The position numbers and the translations under genes are program-made. This document shows positions 37,475 to 47,470 of a DNA stretch of 64,000 bases, piece after piece (the first letter of the stretch is position 1; the number at the start of each line of letters is the position of its first letter). The stretch spans positions 143,990-207,989 of the forward strand of contig JAUSAW010000018.1 in assembly GCA_030652335.1 (NCBI GenBank), in the 5' to 3' direction. The notes under the pieces are model-generated. The model was not told where the DNA came from and did not search any database. It saw only the letters and a program-made list of their open reading frames with translations. Source of the stretch: Gammaproteobacteria bacterium. Its GTDB lineage: Bacteria > Pseudomonadota > Gammaproteobacteria > Francisellales > CACEW01.

Positions 37475-37505
37475 ATCCTGGGCTCCACTGCGTGGCCCCA
37501 GATGA
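37475..37505. repeat. Dispersed palindrome copy upstream of def
   Basis: Arms CTGGG/CCCAG (37478-37482, 37497-37501) and CCAC/GTGG around a TGC loop, ending CCCAGATGAT. A member of the GGATCC/CAGGATGAC family, lying in the def leader about 25 bases before its start codon. Confidence 0.5.
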
Positions 37506-37592
37506 TTGTAATTGTGAAACATTATACCTAATTGCTGCATAATTTGTCATCCTAGGCTAAAATAGCCGCTAGTTTAGCAACAGGTGACATTT

Positions 37593-38975
37593 ATGAGCGT
37601 CAGCATTTTTGAATTATTTAAGATTGGCATTGGCCCTTCAAGCTCACATACCGTAGGCCCAATGCGGGCTGCCAGACAGTTTATTCAAGAAGCCGATGGT
37701 GCCAGGCTGCTTGGCAAGGCGGCCTCTATTCAAGTGGATCTTTATGGCTCCTTAGCCCTTACCGGCAAAGGTCATGGTACAGATCTTGCCATTATTTTAG
37801 GCTTGCAGGGCGAGGCACCGGATACCGTCGACCCGGATCGAGTGCCTTTTATCGTCGCTGAGGTACGTAACTCTGAACAGATTCAATTATTAGGCCGCTT
37901 TGCCATTCCCTTTATCGAAGACTCGAACATTAGCTTTTACTATAAAGAAACCCTCCCAGAACACCCTAATGGCATGCGATTTACCTTGCTCGATTCTGCT
38001 GGAAAGGCCCTTAAAACCCACGAATATTTCTCCATTGGCGGCGGCTTTGTCGTCGATAAAGATGGCTTTAAGACCGACAAACTGGTTACAGATACTCACA
38101 AAGTTCCCTACCCTTTTAAAACCGCCCAAGCCTTATTAGAGCATTGCCATAAAAACCATAAAAGCATTGCCGAAATCATGCTGGAAAATGAAAAAGCCTG
38201 GCGCAGTGAAGCTGAAATCCGCCAGGGCTTATTGGTTATTTGGCAAGCCATGAAAGATTGTATCGAACGCGGAACCGAAGGTGAAGGCATCTTGCCAGGC
38301 GGCCTTAAAGTTAAGCGCCGCGCGGCTAATCTTAAAGCAAAATTGCTGGCCAAAGAGGCCGAAGATAGCTCAATTAAAGATGAAATGAATTGGATCAATC
38401 TCTATGCCTTAGCGGTTAATGAAGAAAATGCAGCCGGCGGACGAGTCGTCACCGCCCCCACTAATGGCGCGGCAGGTATTATTCCCGCTGTAATAAACTA
38501 CTATATGAATTTCGTTAAGGGCGCTAATGAAGACGGCATTATTACCTTTTTATTAACCGCTGGAGCCATGGGGATTTTATTTAAAGAAGGCGCCTCTATT
38601 TCAGCAGCCGAAATGGGCTGCCAGGGCGAAGTAGGTGTGGCTTGCTCGATGGCAGCGGCAGGTCTATGCGCAGCCTTAGGCGGCACGGTCATGCAAGTCG
38701 AAAATGCCGCAGAAATCGGTATCGAACACCATTTAGGCCTAACCTGTGATCCGATTGGCGGCTTAGTCCAAATCCCTTGTATCGAGCGCAATACCATGGG
38801 ATCGATACAAGCTATAAACTGCTCTAAATTAGCCCTAATGGGTGATGGCGTACATTTCGTCTCACTCGATCAAGCCATCGCGGCCATGCGCCAAACTGGG
38901 CTGGATATGAAAGATAAATATAAAGAAACTTCACAGGGTGGCCTTGCCATCGCCGTAAACCAACCCGCTTGCTAA
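37593..38975 (+). CDS. sdaA: L-serine ammonia-lyase (iron-sulfur)
   Basis: 460 residues from the ATG at 37593, preceded by AGGTG (a GTG at 37584 lies inside that site). Single-chain form with beta domain ([17 protein letters not shown]) and alpha domain ([53 protein letters not shown]). Cys residues in the last two segments and the C-terminal region ligate the 4Fe-4S cluster. Converts serine to pyruvate and ammonia, a main carbon entry in amino-acid-eating bacteria. The OPT transporter follows 13 bases later, suggesting coupled peptide import and serine breakdown. Confidence 0.95.
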   Translation: MSVSIFELFKIGIGPSSSHTVGPMRAARQFIQEADGARLLGKAASIQVDLYGSLALTGKGHGTDLAIILGLQGEAPDTVDPDRVPFIVAEVRNSEQIQLLGRFAIPFIEDSNISFYYKETLPEHPNGMRFTLLDSAGKALKTHEYFSIGGGFVVDKDGFKTDKLVTDTHKVPYPFKTAQALLEHCHKNHKSIAEIMLENEKAWRSEAEIRQGLLVIWQAMKDCIERGTEGEGILPGGLKVKRRAANLKAKLLAKEAEDSSIKDEMNWINLYALAVNEENAAGGRVVTAPTNGAAGIIPAVINYYMNFVKGANEDGIITFLLTAGAMGILFKEGASISAAEMGCQGEVGVACSMAAAGLCAALGGTVMQVENAAEIGIEHHLGLTCDPIGGLVQIPCIERNTMGSIQAINCSKLALMGDGVHFVSLDQAIAAMRQTGLDMKDKYKETSQGGLAIAVNQPAC

Positions 38976-38988
38976 GAGAAGACTATTT

Positions 38989-40920
38989 ATGAAAGAAATC
39001 ACCCTACGTGGGATCGTTTTAAGCATTATATTGGCCGTAATTTTAGCAGCATCCAATACCTACCTCGCCTTAAAAATCGGCATCCTAACGTCGGCCTCGA
39101 TTCCAGCGGCTGTTATCGCCATGGGAGTATTACGGTTTTTTAAAGGCTCGACCATTCATGAAAAAAATCTGGTGCAGACTGGCGCCTCGGCAGGAGAGGC
39201 GATTGCAGGCGGTATCGTTTATACCATCCCGGCCTTAGTCATCGTGCAATATTGGACGGGATTTTCCTATTGGCATAACGTTTGTATCGCGCTATTAGGC
39301 GGAGTATTAGGGATATTATTTTCGATTCCGCTGCGTCGAGTGTTGATGAATGAACCTACTTTAAAATTCCCCGAAGCCCAGGCTATTACTAAGACCCTAC
39401 AAATGGCCGAAAACAAAGAGATCGGCATTAAGGAAATGTTAACCGGCGGCTTAGTCGGCGCGGCTTTAGAATTTGCTCAAACTGGACTACAGGTCGTGGC
39501 TAGCAGCGTACAGGGCTTTTTTGCTATGGGTAAAACCTTGGTTGGCTTTGGCATGGGTTTTTCGGCCACCTTAATCGGGGCAGGCTATTTAATTGGCTTT
39601 AATGTTGGCTTAAGCCTATTGATTGGAGCCATTACCGGCTGGTTGGTTATCGTGCCTATTTTAAGCGGCGTCTATCACTTAGCAGCAAGCAGCGGTAATG
39701 CGACGACCGATGCCGTTAATTTATGGGGGAACTATGTACGCTTTGTCGGCATCGGAGCGATGTTAACGGCAGGAGCCTGGACCCTATTCACTTTACTTAA
39801 ACCGATCGGCAAAGGCATCGCGGCTTCATTGCGCTCTATCAATGCGCCAAAAGAAGCCAGAATTAGGACCGAGCAGGACCTTCCATTTCCCTATGTGGTA
39901 CTCGGCACCTTGCTCTGCGGCATTGCCAGCTATTATTTATTGCAAATCTTATTGCCAATAGCAGGCTTAAACCTACCCGCCTCACTCGGCCACTGGATAT
40001 TGGCTGCCAGCATTGCCTTTATTATCGTAGTCGGTTTTATATTCGCATCTATTACCGGCTATTTCTCAGGCTTAGTGGGCGTTACTGCCAGCCCAGGCTC
40101 AGCTATCGTTATCGGTGGCCTGCTGCTCGTCTCATTAATCCTAAGGGCCTTATTTGAAGCCTATCACATTAGCTTTAGCCATGACCTTATCGTCAATGCC
40201 TGCGCCACGGTCATTATATTAATTTCTATCGTCACCGGCATAGCCTGCATTAGTAACGACAATATCCAAGATTTGAAGGTGGGCCATATGATAGGAACCA
40301 CCCCTTGGAAACAGCAGTTTATGCTATTAATCGGCGTGCTGGCTGCCTCGGCTGTGATCCCATTGTTAATGCAATTATTGTTTAATGTCTATGGCATCGG
40401 CGGCATTATGCCTCATGCCGGCATGGATCCTAGCAAGATGTTGCCGGCACCAGTGCCTTCCGTATTAGCCATCGTTACCCAGGCGGTATTTAAAGGCGAA
40501 TTGCCTATGAATATGTTGCTAGTGGGGGTGGGCGTTATCGCGGGCTTTATTGTGTTAAACGTCTTATTGCGTAAGCGTAATATGAAGCTGTCGGTACTAG
40601 GCATTGCCATGGGGCTTTATCTACCACTTTCGTCATCGACGCCTCTGTTTATCGGTAGTCTAATTGCCTTTGCATTACAGCGCATCGCAAAAAAGCGTGG
40701 CATAGCTTCACCTCAGACTCAACGAAGTGTGGTCTTAGCCTGTGGCGTTGTGGCAGGCGCAGCATTAATGGACGTGGCCTTGGCCATTCCCTTTGCGATT
40801 AGCGGCAATCCTAATGAACTATCGATTATGCCAGAGCGACTACATGGCTTATCTGTTGTTTTAGGATTATTGGGCATATTATATATAGCCAGGATGTTTT
40901 ATCGCCTTGTAACACGTTGA
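38989..40920 (+). CDS. OPT-family oligopeptide transporter
   Basis: 643 residues with about 16 hydrophobic segments. Starts EITLRGIVLSIILAVILAASNTY, then LVQTGASAGEAIAGGIVYT and LKFPEAQAITKTLQMAE, stretches conserved in bacterial OPT transporters, with FSGLVGVTASPGSAI in the middle. The family imports oligopeptides (or metal chelates in the YSL branch) across the inner membrane. Operon with sdaA; peptides are the likelier cargo. Ends 89 bases before the next small gene. Confidence 0.9.
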   Translation: MKEITLRGIVLSIILAVILAASNTYLALKIGILTSASIPAAVIAMGVLRFFKGSTIHEKNLVQTGASAGEAIAGGIVYTIPALVIVQYWTGFSYWHNVCIALLGGVLGILFSIPLRRVLMNEPTLKFPEAQAITKTLQMAENKEIGIKEMLTGGLVGAALEFAQTGLQVVASSVQGFFAMGKTLVGFGMGFSATLIGAGYLIGFNVGLSLLIGAITGWLVIVPILSGVYHLAASSGNATTDAVNLWGNYVRFVGIGAMLTAGAWTLFTLLKPIGKGIAASLRSINAPKEARIRTEQDLPFPYVVLGTLLCGIASYYLLQILLPIAGLNLPASLGHWILAASIAFIIVVGFIFASITGYFSGLVGVTASPGSAIVIGGLLLVSLILRALFEAYHISFSHDLIVNACATVIILISIVTGIACISNDNIQDLKVGHMIGTTPWKQQFMLLIGVLAASAVIPLLMQLLFNVYGIGGIMPHAGMDPSKMLPAPVPSVLAIVTQAVFKGELPMNMLLVGVGVIAGFIVLNVLLRKRNMKLSVLGIAMGLYLPLSSSTPLFIGSLIAFALQRIAKKRGIASPQTQRSVVLACGVVAGAALMDVALAIPFAISGNPNELSIMPERLHGLSVVLGLLGILYIARMFYRLVTR

Positions 40921-41009
40921 TTTATTGGCTTTTTCACGGGAAAAATAGTCTTTAAAATCTAGCGGATCTATGCTATATTTAATAAGATAAAATAGGTTAA
41001 GGAAGACAG

Positions 41010-41327
41010 ATGGACTTTTATAAAAAGATTTTTGGGCTCGCTAAACCTGCTCGAGACCCTAAAGAGCATAAAAATCCTAATGCTACCGAAGATGGTGGCA
41101 GCCAAAACACCTCATTGGCTGTGACAGCTGCTTTAGCGACATTAAAAGGTGCTAATCAACAAAAAGCTTATGCCGCCACTAAAGATGCAGGCGTTGTTAA
41201 TGCCATGATGAATACCCAGACTGTTGCTAATATTGCCGCTAATTCTGCTGTAGCCAGCCCCAACCCTATGTCTATGGTCCCAAGCCCCGGCGGCTCCAAC
41301 TTTGGCAGCACTGACGATCCCAAATAA
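41010..41327 (+). CDS. Small Ala/Asn-rich protein, unknown
   Basis: 105 residues. GGAAG lies just before the ATG, and an AT-rich promoter-like stretch (TATGCTATATTT, around 40969) precedes it, so it seems expressed alone. N-terminal basic and amphipathic (DFYKKIFGLAKPARDP), a central Ala-rich helix (LAVTAALATLKGANQQKAYAA), then a Pro/Ser/Gly-rich flexible tail. No signal peptide and no known domain. Its TAA abuts the trpS stop on the other strand with no gap. Confidence 0.55.
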   Translation: MDFYKKIFGLAKPARDPKEHKNPNATEDGGSQNTSLAVTAALATLKGANQQKAYAATKDAGVVNAMMNTQTVANIAANSAVASPNPMSMVPSPGGSNFGSTDDPK

Positions 41328-42320
41328 TTATAATCCTACAATCTGACGAATTTTCATTAGAAAGGGCTTTGCTTTAGCGCGGGCCTTTTCGGCGCCTTCT
41401 GCTAAAATCGCATTCACCTGTTCTGGATGCGCCATTAATTCGCGATAGTGTGCTCTAGGTTCTGCCAATTTATTTTCCAGCAGCTCATAGACCGCATTTT
41501 TAGCCTCACCCCAACCAATCCCCGTTGCATAGCGTTGTTTTAATTCAGCGGCTTCAGCTTCTGTGGCAAAGGCTCGGTAAATTTGAAAAAGGGTATCGCC
41601 ATCGGTCTCTTTCGGTTCTGTGGGTGCCTGCGAATTAGTCTTAATCTTCATAATACTCTTTTTAAGCTCAGGGCCTTCGGCAAATAAAGGAATAGTATTG
41701 CCATAACTTTTACTCATTTTACGGCCATCTAAGCCCGGTAATGTTTGAGTTTTTGTATCGATAATGGCCTCAGGAAGATGAAATATTTCGCCATAGACAT
41801 GATTAAATCGTGCGGCGATGTCGCGAGCGATTTCAATATGCTGAATCTGATCTTTACCGACTGGAACATGAGTGGCATTAAACATTAAAATATCCGCCGC
41901 CATTAACATAGGGTAGCAATATAAACCCATGGTTATACCGGCATCGGGATCTTTATCGCCTGCCTCTACATTTTTAGCGACCTGATCTTTATAAGCATGC
42001 GCTCGATTTAGCAGACCTTTGGCGCTTACTGTCGTTAAGATCCAATTCAATTCCAAAATTTCCGGGATATCGGACTGCTTATAGAATAGGGTTTTAGCAG
42101 GATCTAAGCCCATAGCGAGCCAGGTAGCGGCAATTTCCATACCGTATTGTTGCCGCAATTTTGCATCCCATAACTTAATTAAGGAATGATAGTCCGCGAT
42201 AAAGTACATAGCGTGATGATTTTGATTCTGCTGGTCTATGGCAGGCTTAATAGCGCCTACATAATTACCGATATGCGGGGTGCCTGATGAGGTAATCCCA
42301 GTTAATATGATGTTTGACAT
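41328..42320 (-). CDS. trpS: Tryptophanyl-tRNA synthetase
   Basis: 330 residues from the ATG at 42320, six bases after AGGA; the frame opens further to 42356 without a ribosome site. Class Ic synthetase charging tRNA-Trp. The HIGH equivalent is HIGN (16-19) in SGTPHIGNYVGA, and KMSKS is intact in DGRKMSKSYGN. PVGKDQIQHIEIARDIA is the conserved dimer/ATP segment. LMAADILMFNA and GITMGLYCYPML are also family-typical. Monocistronic, convergent with the small gene at 41010. Confidence 0.95.
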   Translation of the reverse strand: MSNIILTGITSSGTPHIGNYVGAIKPAIDQQNQNHHAMYFIADYHSLIKLWDAKLRQQYGMEIAATWLAMGLDPAKTLFYKQSDIPEILELNWILTTVSAKGLLNRAHAYKDQVAKNVEAGDKDPDAGITMGLYCYPMLMAADILMFNATHVPVGKDQIQHIEIARDIAARFNHVYGEIFHLPEAIIDTKTQTLPGLDGRKMSKSYGNTIPLFAEGPELKKSIMKIKTNSQAPTEPKETDGDTLFQIYRAFATEAEAAELKQRYATGIGWGEAKNAVYELLENKLAEPRAHYRELMAHPEQVNAILAEGAEKARAKAKPFLMKIRQIVGL

Positions 42321-42479
42321 AGTCATTCCTAAAATAAGTTGCCTGTATTCTAGCAACTTAGCGCGAAGTTTTATACCTTAATCAAAGAATAGGCCCCCAA
42401 TCAGGCGGGGATGATAAAGCCCAAGACCTTGCTGTAAAAATTTGCTACTATTTACATAAATCCTTACTGATCGAGCACG

Positions 42480-44555
42480 ATGAGCCTTACTAACGACTTT
42501 GCAGGCATAAAGGGCATTGGCCCCAAGCTTCTCGAAAAGCTAAGCCAAATGGGTATAAACTCAGGTCTGGATGTATTGTTTCGTTTGCCTCGCAATTATC
42601 AGGATCGCACTCGAATCTATCCCCTTCGCGACGTGCAGATTGGTTATGAGGTGCAGATCGAGGGTGAAATATTAAGTGCACAAATTTTAGAGGGCAAACG
42701 GCGTATGCTGCTTTGCCATATAACAGATGGCAGTGGCAAAGCCCTTACCGCTCGATTTTTTCATTTTAACCAGATGCAATATCAGCAGATGCAGAAAGGC
42801 TTAAAGATTCGCTGCTTCGGTGAAATTCATGCCGGCAAACAAAACCTTGAAATGGTACATCCCGAATATCGGATTATTCATGCCGATGCCAAGCTTGAAT
42901 TAGCCACTCACCTAACACCATTGTATTCACTGCCCGAGGGCCTGGGGCAAAACCGCTGGCGAAGCTTAGTCGACATTATTATGGCCCGGTTTGAGCACTC
43001 GCCCCTGCCCGAGTATTTACCAGATGAGATTAGACAAAACGCTAGCTTTCCAACTTTATTTGAAGCCTTAAAATTTGTGCATCACCCACCGCCCGATGTG
43101 TCCTTACAACAGTTGTTAGCCTGCTCACACCCTATGCAAAAGCGTTTAATTTTCGAAGAATTATTAGCCCACCGATTAAGCTTAAGACAACTTCGCCAAC
43201 AACAGCAACACATTATCGCACCAACTCTAGCTCAATACCAAAAACTTAGCCAAGCCCTATTAGAACAACTGCCCTTCGCCTTAACCAATGCCCAAACTCG
43301 CGTCATTAAGGATATCAGAACCGATTTAGCCGGCCCCAAACCTATGCTAAGATTGCTAGAAGGGGATGTTGGGTCGGGCAAAACCCTAGTGGCCTTAATG
43401 GCCATTTTACAAGCGGTAGAATCCGGATATCAGGCCGCTATTATGGCCCCCACTGAAATTTTAGCCGAACAACATTACCTTAACTTTACCCGTTATTTAG
43501 ATACCCTTAAAATCCCGCTAGCCCAACTGGCCAGCAAACTACCCAGCGCTGAAAAAAAAGGCATACTAGAGGCTTTATACGAAGGCAATATTAAGGTTAT
43601 CGTCGGCACTCATGCCTTATTTCAAGAAGGCGTGGCATTTCATAATCTGGCCTTGGTTATTATCGACGAACAGCATCGTTTTGGGGTGGAACAACGCCTG
43701 GCCTTGCAGAAAAAAGGCCAAAAGCAGGGTATGCAGCCTCACCAGCTTATTATGACCGCCACGCCTATTCCACGCACATTGGCCATGACAGCCTATGCCG
43801 ACCTAGATTTATCCATTATCGATGAACTACCACCCGGTCGCACACCCATCCAGACCGTCTTAATTCCGGATTCCAGGCGCGATGATATTATCGAGCGCGT
43901 GAAAGCCGCTTGCGAGTCAGGCCGCCAGGCTTATTGGGTATGCACATTGATCGAGGAATCAGAAACGCTAAGTTGCCAAGCAGCCGAACAAGCCTCAGAA
44001 AACCTAAAGGCAGAGCTGCCAAACTTACATGTTGGCTTAATACATGGCCGTATGAAAGCCGCCGAAAAAACAGCTATAATGAGCGCCTTTAAAGCCGGCA
44101 CCATTAATGTTTTAGTAGCAACTACGGTGATAGAAGTAGGCGTCGATGTACCCAATGCTTCCTTAATGATTATCGAAAACCCCGAACGATTAGGTCTTTC
44201 GCAATTGCACCAGCTTCGAGGCCGAGTCGGCAGAGGCTCAACGGCAAGCTTTTGTGTATTGCTTTATCATCATCCGCTTTCACCAACGACCCAAGAGCGC
44301 TTAAAAGTCATTCGTGATTACACCGATGGCTTTAAAATCGCCGAAAAAGATTTAGAACTACGCGGTCCAGGCGAAGTGCTTGGCACCAGGCAGACCGGAG
44401 ACATGAGCTTTAGAATCGCCTCTATTGTGCGCGACCAACAATTATTACCTCAGGTACAGAGCGCTTCAGAGCTAATATTGACTCAGTATGCTGACTATAT
44501 TAAGCCCTTGCTCGAACGCTGGATTGGATTAGCTCAGGTTTATGGAAGAGTATAG
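42480..44555 (+). CDS. recG: ATP-dependent DNA helicase RecG
   Basis: 691 residues. It remodels stalled forks and Holliday junctions. The N-terminal wedge/OB domain (1-230) has FRLPRNYQDRT. Helicase domain 1 has LEGDVGSGKTLVALMA (Walker A), APTEILAEQH and IIDEQHRFGV (DEQH). Domain 2 has VGLIHGRMKAAEK, TTVIEVGVDVPNAS and QLHQLRGRVGRG. The C-terminal DLELRGPGEVLGTRQTG is the TRG motif. Complete. A repeat follows the stop. Confidence 0.96.
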   Translation: MSLTNDFAGIKGIGPKLLEKLSQMGINSGLDVLFRLPRNYQDRTRIYPLRDVQIGYEVQIEGEILSAQILEGKRRMLLCHITDGSGKALTARFFHFNQMQYQQMQKGLKIRCFGEIHAGKQNLEMVHPEYRIIHADAKLELATHLTPLYSLPEGLGQNRWRSLVDIIMARFEHSPLPEYLPDEIRQNASFPTLFEALKFVHHPPPDVSLQQLLACSHPMQKRLIFEELLAHRLSLRQLRQQQQHIIAPTLAQYQKLSQALLEQLPFALTNAQTRVIKDIRTDLAGPKPMLRLLEGDVGSGKTLVALMAILQAVESGYQAAIMAPTEILAEQHYLNFTRYLDTLKIPLAQLASKLPSAEKKGILEALYEGNIKVIVGTHALFQEGVAFHNLALVIIDEQHRFGVEQRLALQKKGQKQGMQPHQLIMTATPIPRTLAMTAYADLDLSIIDELPPGRTPIQTVLIPDSRRDDIIERVKAACESGRQAYWVCTLIEESETLSCQAAEQASENLKAELPNLHVGLIHGRMKAAEKTAIMSAFKAGTINVLVATTVIEVGVDVPNASLMIIENPERLGLSQLHQLRGRVGRGSTASFCVLLYHHPLSPTTQERLKVIRDYTDGFKIAEKDLELRGPGEVLGTRQTGDMSFRIASIVRDQQLLPQVQSASELILTQYADYIKPLLERWIGLAQVYGRV

Positions 44556-44572
44556 AAAGGCCGTCATTTTTA

Positions 44573-44652
44573 GATCCCGGGTTCTGCTATGCAGCCCCAG
44601 AATGACAGGGTCAGTAATGAGCCATATTGGGGCCCGAAGGGAACCCGGGATC
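44573..44652. repeat. 80-bp palindrome of the GGATCC/CAGGATGAC family
   Basis: Perfect 12-bp arms GATCCCGGGTTC (44573-44584) and GAACCCGGGATC (44641-44652), with inner CCCCAGAATGACA and TTGGGGCCC segments that partly pair. It lies in the recG-cysM gap and is the best-preserved copy in the window. Confidence 0.75.
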
Positions 44653-44724
44653 CATTTTTTTAAATGATAGCAATTTCTTATTTTAGCTTTACAATAAATA
44701 CATGTATCCGAATAGGACCCTCTT

Positions 44725-45645
44725 ATGAATAAAACAACTAAAAACCAACGTCCCAGCATCCTAGCGGCTATCGGTAATACCCCAATGGTGAAGTTAGACT
44801 TCCCAGCTGAAGTCTCCATTTATGCCAAACTCGAACACCTAAACCCAGGCGGTAGTATTAAAGACCGCTCCGCACTTTATATGATTGAGCATGCCGAACA
44901 ACAAGGCTTATTAAAACCGGGCTATACCATAATCGAAGGGTCGTCGGGCAATCAAGGCATTGCTGTGGCGATGATTGGCGCCATTAAAGGTTATAAAGTT
45001 ATTATTACGGTACCCGAACGCACCAGCTCAGAAAAAGTCTCCACCTTAAAGGCCTATGGCGCAGAAGTGTTGGTATGCAAAGAACATGATAGCGATCAAG
45101 GCTATACCGAGGTCGCCAAAAAATTGCATAGAGAAAACCCTCAGTCCTTTATGCTAAATCAATATTACAACACCCTAAATATTGAAGCGCATTATAAAAG
45201 CACCGGACCTGAAATTTGGGAACAAACCGAAGGCAAGCTAACGCATATCATCCTAGCCTTGGGCAGTTGCGGTACAGCGATGGGTGTCAGCCGTTACCTT
45301 AAAGAAAAAAACTCCGCCATTAAAGTAATCGGAGTCGATGCCGCCACCTCCATGTTATCGAGCCCCAACCCTACACCTTACCAAGCGGAAGGAATAGGAG
45401 TAGACTCATTGGATGGCCTATTCGATAAACGCTATGTCGATGAAGTTATCGGTGTTTATGATGATGATATCTTTGAAATGACTCGTCGCCTTGCCCGTGA
45501 ACATGGTTTACTAGTCGGCATTAGCAGCGGTGCCGTTATGCAAGCCGCGTTGAGCTATGCTAAAAAATTAACTCAAGATGATTATCTCGTTGTAATTTTT
45601 GCTGACTCAGGCCGCGCTTATTTACAGAAAGTGTTTGGAGTCTAA
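44725..45645 (+). CDS. cysM: Cysteine synthase family PLP enzyme (CysM-like)
   Basis: 306 residues, fold type II PLP enzyme. The PLP lysine is in LNPGGSIKDRSALYM, the substrate loop in EGSSGNQGIAVAM, and the phosphate-binding loop in GSCGTAMGVSRYL. The C-terminal GISSGAVMQAAL is conserved. Forms cysteine from O-acetylserine (CysM can also use thiosulfate). The relatives include cystathionine beta-synthase cores, so the exact substrate is less certain than the class. AGGA precedes the ATG. dapF follows after three bases. Confidence 0.85.
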   Translation: MNKTTKNQRPSILAAIGNTPMVKLDFPAEVSIYAKLEHLNPGGSIKDRSALYMIEHAEQQGLLKPGYTIIEGSSGNQGIAVAMIGAIKGYKVIITVPERTSSEKVSTLKAYGAEVLVCKEHDSDQGYTEVAKKLHRENPQSFMLNQYYNTLNIEAHYKSTGPEIWEQTEGKLTHIILALGSCGTAMGVSRYLKEKNSAIKVIGVDAATSMLSSPNPTPYQAEGIGVDSLDGLFDKRYVDEVIGVYDDDIFEMTRRLAREHGLLVGISSGAVMQAALSYAKKLTQDDYLVVIFADSGRAYLQKVFGV

Positions 45646-45648
45646 ATT

Positions 45649-46518
45649 ATGAAATCCGCCTTTAAATACCATGGATTGGGCAATGATTTCGTCTTACTCG
45701 ATTGGATGGACCAGCCCTATCGAGAAGCTTCGACGTATCTGGAAACTTCTTCCTGGGCTACTGAAGTTCAAGAATTATGTGATAGAGAGCATGGCATTGG
45801 CGCAGATGGCGTGATCGTTATATTAAAAGCCCCTAAAAACCCGGCAATACGGTCTTTAATTTATAATTCCGATGGCTCTTATGCAAGCTTTTGTGGCAAT
45901 GGCGCTCGCTGTGTGGCGGCCTATCTTCACCAACATGCTAATTTCCCGGCTAGCTTTAAAATTATGGCAAGCACTAGAATAGTCGATTGCCACTATGAAG
46001 AATTAGTCCCAGGCCAGCCTGGCATTACCACATTAACCCCTCCAGCCGACTATTTAGGCCTAGAAACCTTAAACGTCGGTGGCCAACAATTCCAGGCCCA
46101 CAAGGTTGATGTAGGCAACCCTCACCTGGTTATTTTACAAAGAGTGAAACTGGAGTGGCTAAAAAAATACGGCAAAGAATTAGAGTATTATTTCGGTAGA
46201 GAGCAGCGCCACAATATCGAGTTTATCTGGCCCACCAAGCAGGCTTTTCATTACACTATGCTTGTTCATGAAAGAGGCGCCGGCATCACTCAAGCCTGTG
46301 GCTCTGGAGCGATGGCCGCTACTGTAGTCCTAGAAAAATTAGGACTGATTAAGCCTATGGATAAAACAACTATCCATATGCTAGGAGGTAGTGTTATTAC
46401 CTGGCTTAATTCTAATCATGAAATAGCCCTGCATGGCGATGCACAGCCTATGCCATTAGCCGCTAAACATCGCACTAATGACAAACCACCACATTCCGTG
46501 GTAAAATCAACGGCCTAA
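45649..46518 (+). CDS. dapF: Diaminopimelate epimerase
   Basis: 289 residues. Converts LL- to meso-diaminopimelate for lysine and peptidoglycan. The two catalytic cysteines are Cys82 in FCGNGARCVAA and the one in TQACGSGAMAA. FKYHGLGNDFVLLD at the N-terminus and VGNPHLVI in the middle are family marks. About 15 residues longer than E. coli DapF (274), with a polar C-terminal tail (HRTNDKPPHSVVKS). GGAG precedes the ATG. Second gene of cysM-dapF-small gene. Confidence 0.94.
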   Translation: MKSAFKYHGLGNDFVLLDWMDQPYREASTYLETSSWATEVQELCDREHGIGADGVIVILKAPKNPAIRSLIYNSDGSYASFCGNGARCVAAYLHQHANFPASFKIMASTRIVDCHYEELVPGQPGITTLTPPADYLGLETLNVGGQQFQAHKVDVGNPHLVILQRVKLEWLKKYGKELEYYFGREQRHNIEFIWPTKQAFHYTMLVHERGAGITQACGSGAMAATVVLEKLGLIKPMDKTTIHMLGGSVITWLNSNHEIALHGDAQPMPLAAKHRTNDKPPHSVVKSTA

Positions 46519-46533
46519 ACCTGGAAAACCACC

Positions 46534-46809
46534 ATGCATTCACCCAATAAAAAAATCTATATTTCCAATACTAATGCGCCACGCCCTACTATCACGCGCA
46601 AACCCAATCCTTTATTAGGCTTCCCCAAAGAAATTTTAGATCTGCAAGACCTGCAAAAAGATCTGCAATTTAAAATTAGAGAAATCGAAAAGCGCCAGTC
46701 TTTTGGCTATAGCCAGCCTTTGCACGATCATATGATTGAATTGATGAAACAGGATATGAAATTAACCTGTCAAATTACTGATTTGTTGATGCCACTTAAA
46801 AAGAAATAA
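46534..46809 (+). CDS. Small helical protein of unknown function
   Basis: 91 residues, 15 bases after dapF with GGA before the ATG, so probably co-transcribed. The N-terminal 30 residues are basic and Pro/Asn-rich (TNAPRPTITRKPNPL). The rest is predicted helix with heptad-like Leu spacing (EILDLQDLQKDLQFKIREIE) and a lysine end. No known domain, signal or membrane segment. Confidence 0.55.
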   Translation: MHSPNKKIYISNTNAPRPTITRKPNPLLGFPKEILDLQDLQKDLQFKIREIEKRQSFGYSQPLHDHMIELMKQDMKLTCQITDLLMPLKKK

Positions 46810-46842
46810 GCCCTAAATAATAGTCGCCCCACTTAGAATTTT

Positions 46843-46889
46843 GTCATCCTGGGGCATAATCGCAAGATTATGAACCCGGGACCTGGATC
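46843..46889. repeat. Dispersed GGATCC/CAGGATGAC repeat, inverted copy
   Basis: TGTCATCCTGGGGC, a 7-bp hairpin CATAATC/GATTATG (46855-46872), then GAACCCGGGACCTGGATCC. Lies between convergent genes, in the opposite orientation to the copy at 24989. Confidence 0.6.
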
Positions 46890-46899
46890 CATTCTTCGG

Positions 46900-47388
46900 C
46901 TAGTAATTCTCAGGATAGGAAAAAGTCTTACCATCAGTCGCCGGGAAGGTTTTAAACGCATCGCTTACTAAATGCTGCAATACAGTCGCCTGATTTTTTG
47001 GCTTACCATCGCTGATTACATTGACTAGATACACCGGCTTGCTATGTAAATCATACATGCTGCTGGCATTGAAAATAGCTACTTCTAGTGAATCGGATTT
47101 TGAAGCTGAGTTTGCGGCTAATTGGTAAATGATCACCACATTGAATTCAGGATTGGAGCTGACTTTGGTCATACCATAACCTTGCAATTGGCCATCGACT
47201 AATTGGCTAATGCTTTGATAATTGGTATCCCCAGTCTGGTTATCCAACATCATATAGGAATAGGTAGCACCCTTTAAATTGACAGCGGTCGGGTTATAAA
47301 CGGTCACATTGGTTTTAATCCTGGCACAAGAAGCCAGCATTAAGGTAAAAACCAGAAGCATTACTATTGCTATGGACTTTTTCATCAT
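46900..47388 (-). CDS. Putative lipoprotein, DUF4136-like
   Basis: 162 residues from the ATG at 47388 (another ATG at 47385; a longer frame to 47409 is less likely). Lipoprotein signal with lipobox LASC (LVFTLMLASCARIKTNV). The mature part, with TNVTVYNPTAVNLKGATYSYM, then a helix predicted to bind the sheet (ISQLVDGQLQGYGM) and PEFNVVIIYQL, follows the DUF4136 layout. Function of that family is unknown; members sit at the cell envelope. Transcribed alone. Confidence 0.65.
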   Translation of the reverse strand: MMKKSIAIVMLLVFTLMLASCARIKTNVTVYNPTAVNLKGATYSYMMLDNQTGDTNYQSISQLVDGQLQGYGMTKVSSNPEFNVVIIYQLAANSASKSDSLEVAIFNASSMYDLHSKPVYLVNVISDGKPKNQATVLQHLVSDAFKTFPATDGKTFSYPENY

Positions 47389-47470
47389 TTTTAAACCAAT
47401 GGTTGTCAACTACTTGAATTGTATATGCCAGTTTGCTTGCTGGCAAGGCACTTCTTAAACAAGACTTAAT

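Noticed and set aside
37452..37550. N-terminal extension of def
   Set aside because: The extra 33 codons cover a dispersed palindrome and do not match deformylase N-termini; GGAG supports the ATG at 37451.
38501..38797. 98-codon frame antisense to sdaA
   Set aside because: Shadow of a well-conserved enzyme gene; no ribosome site and composition mirrors the sense codons.
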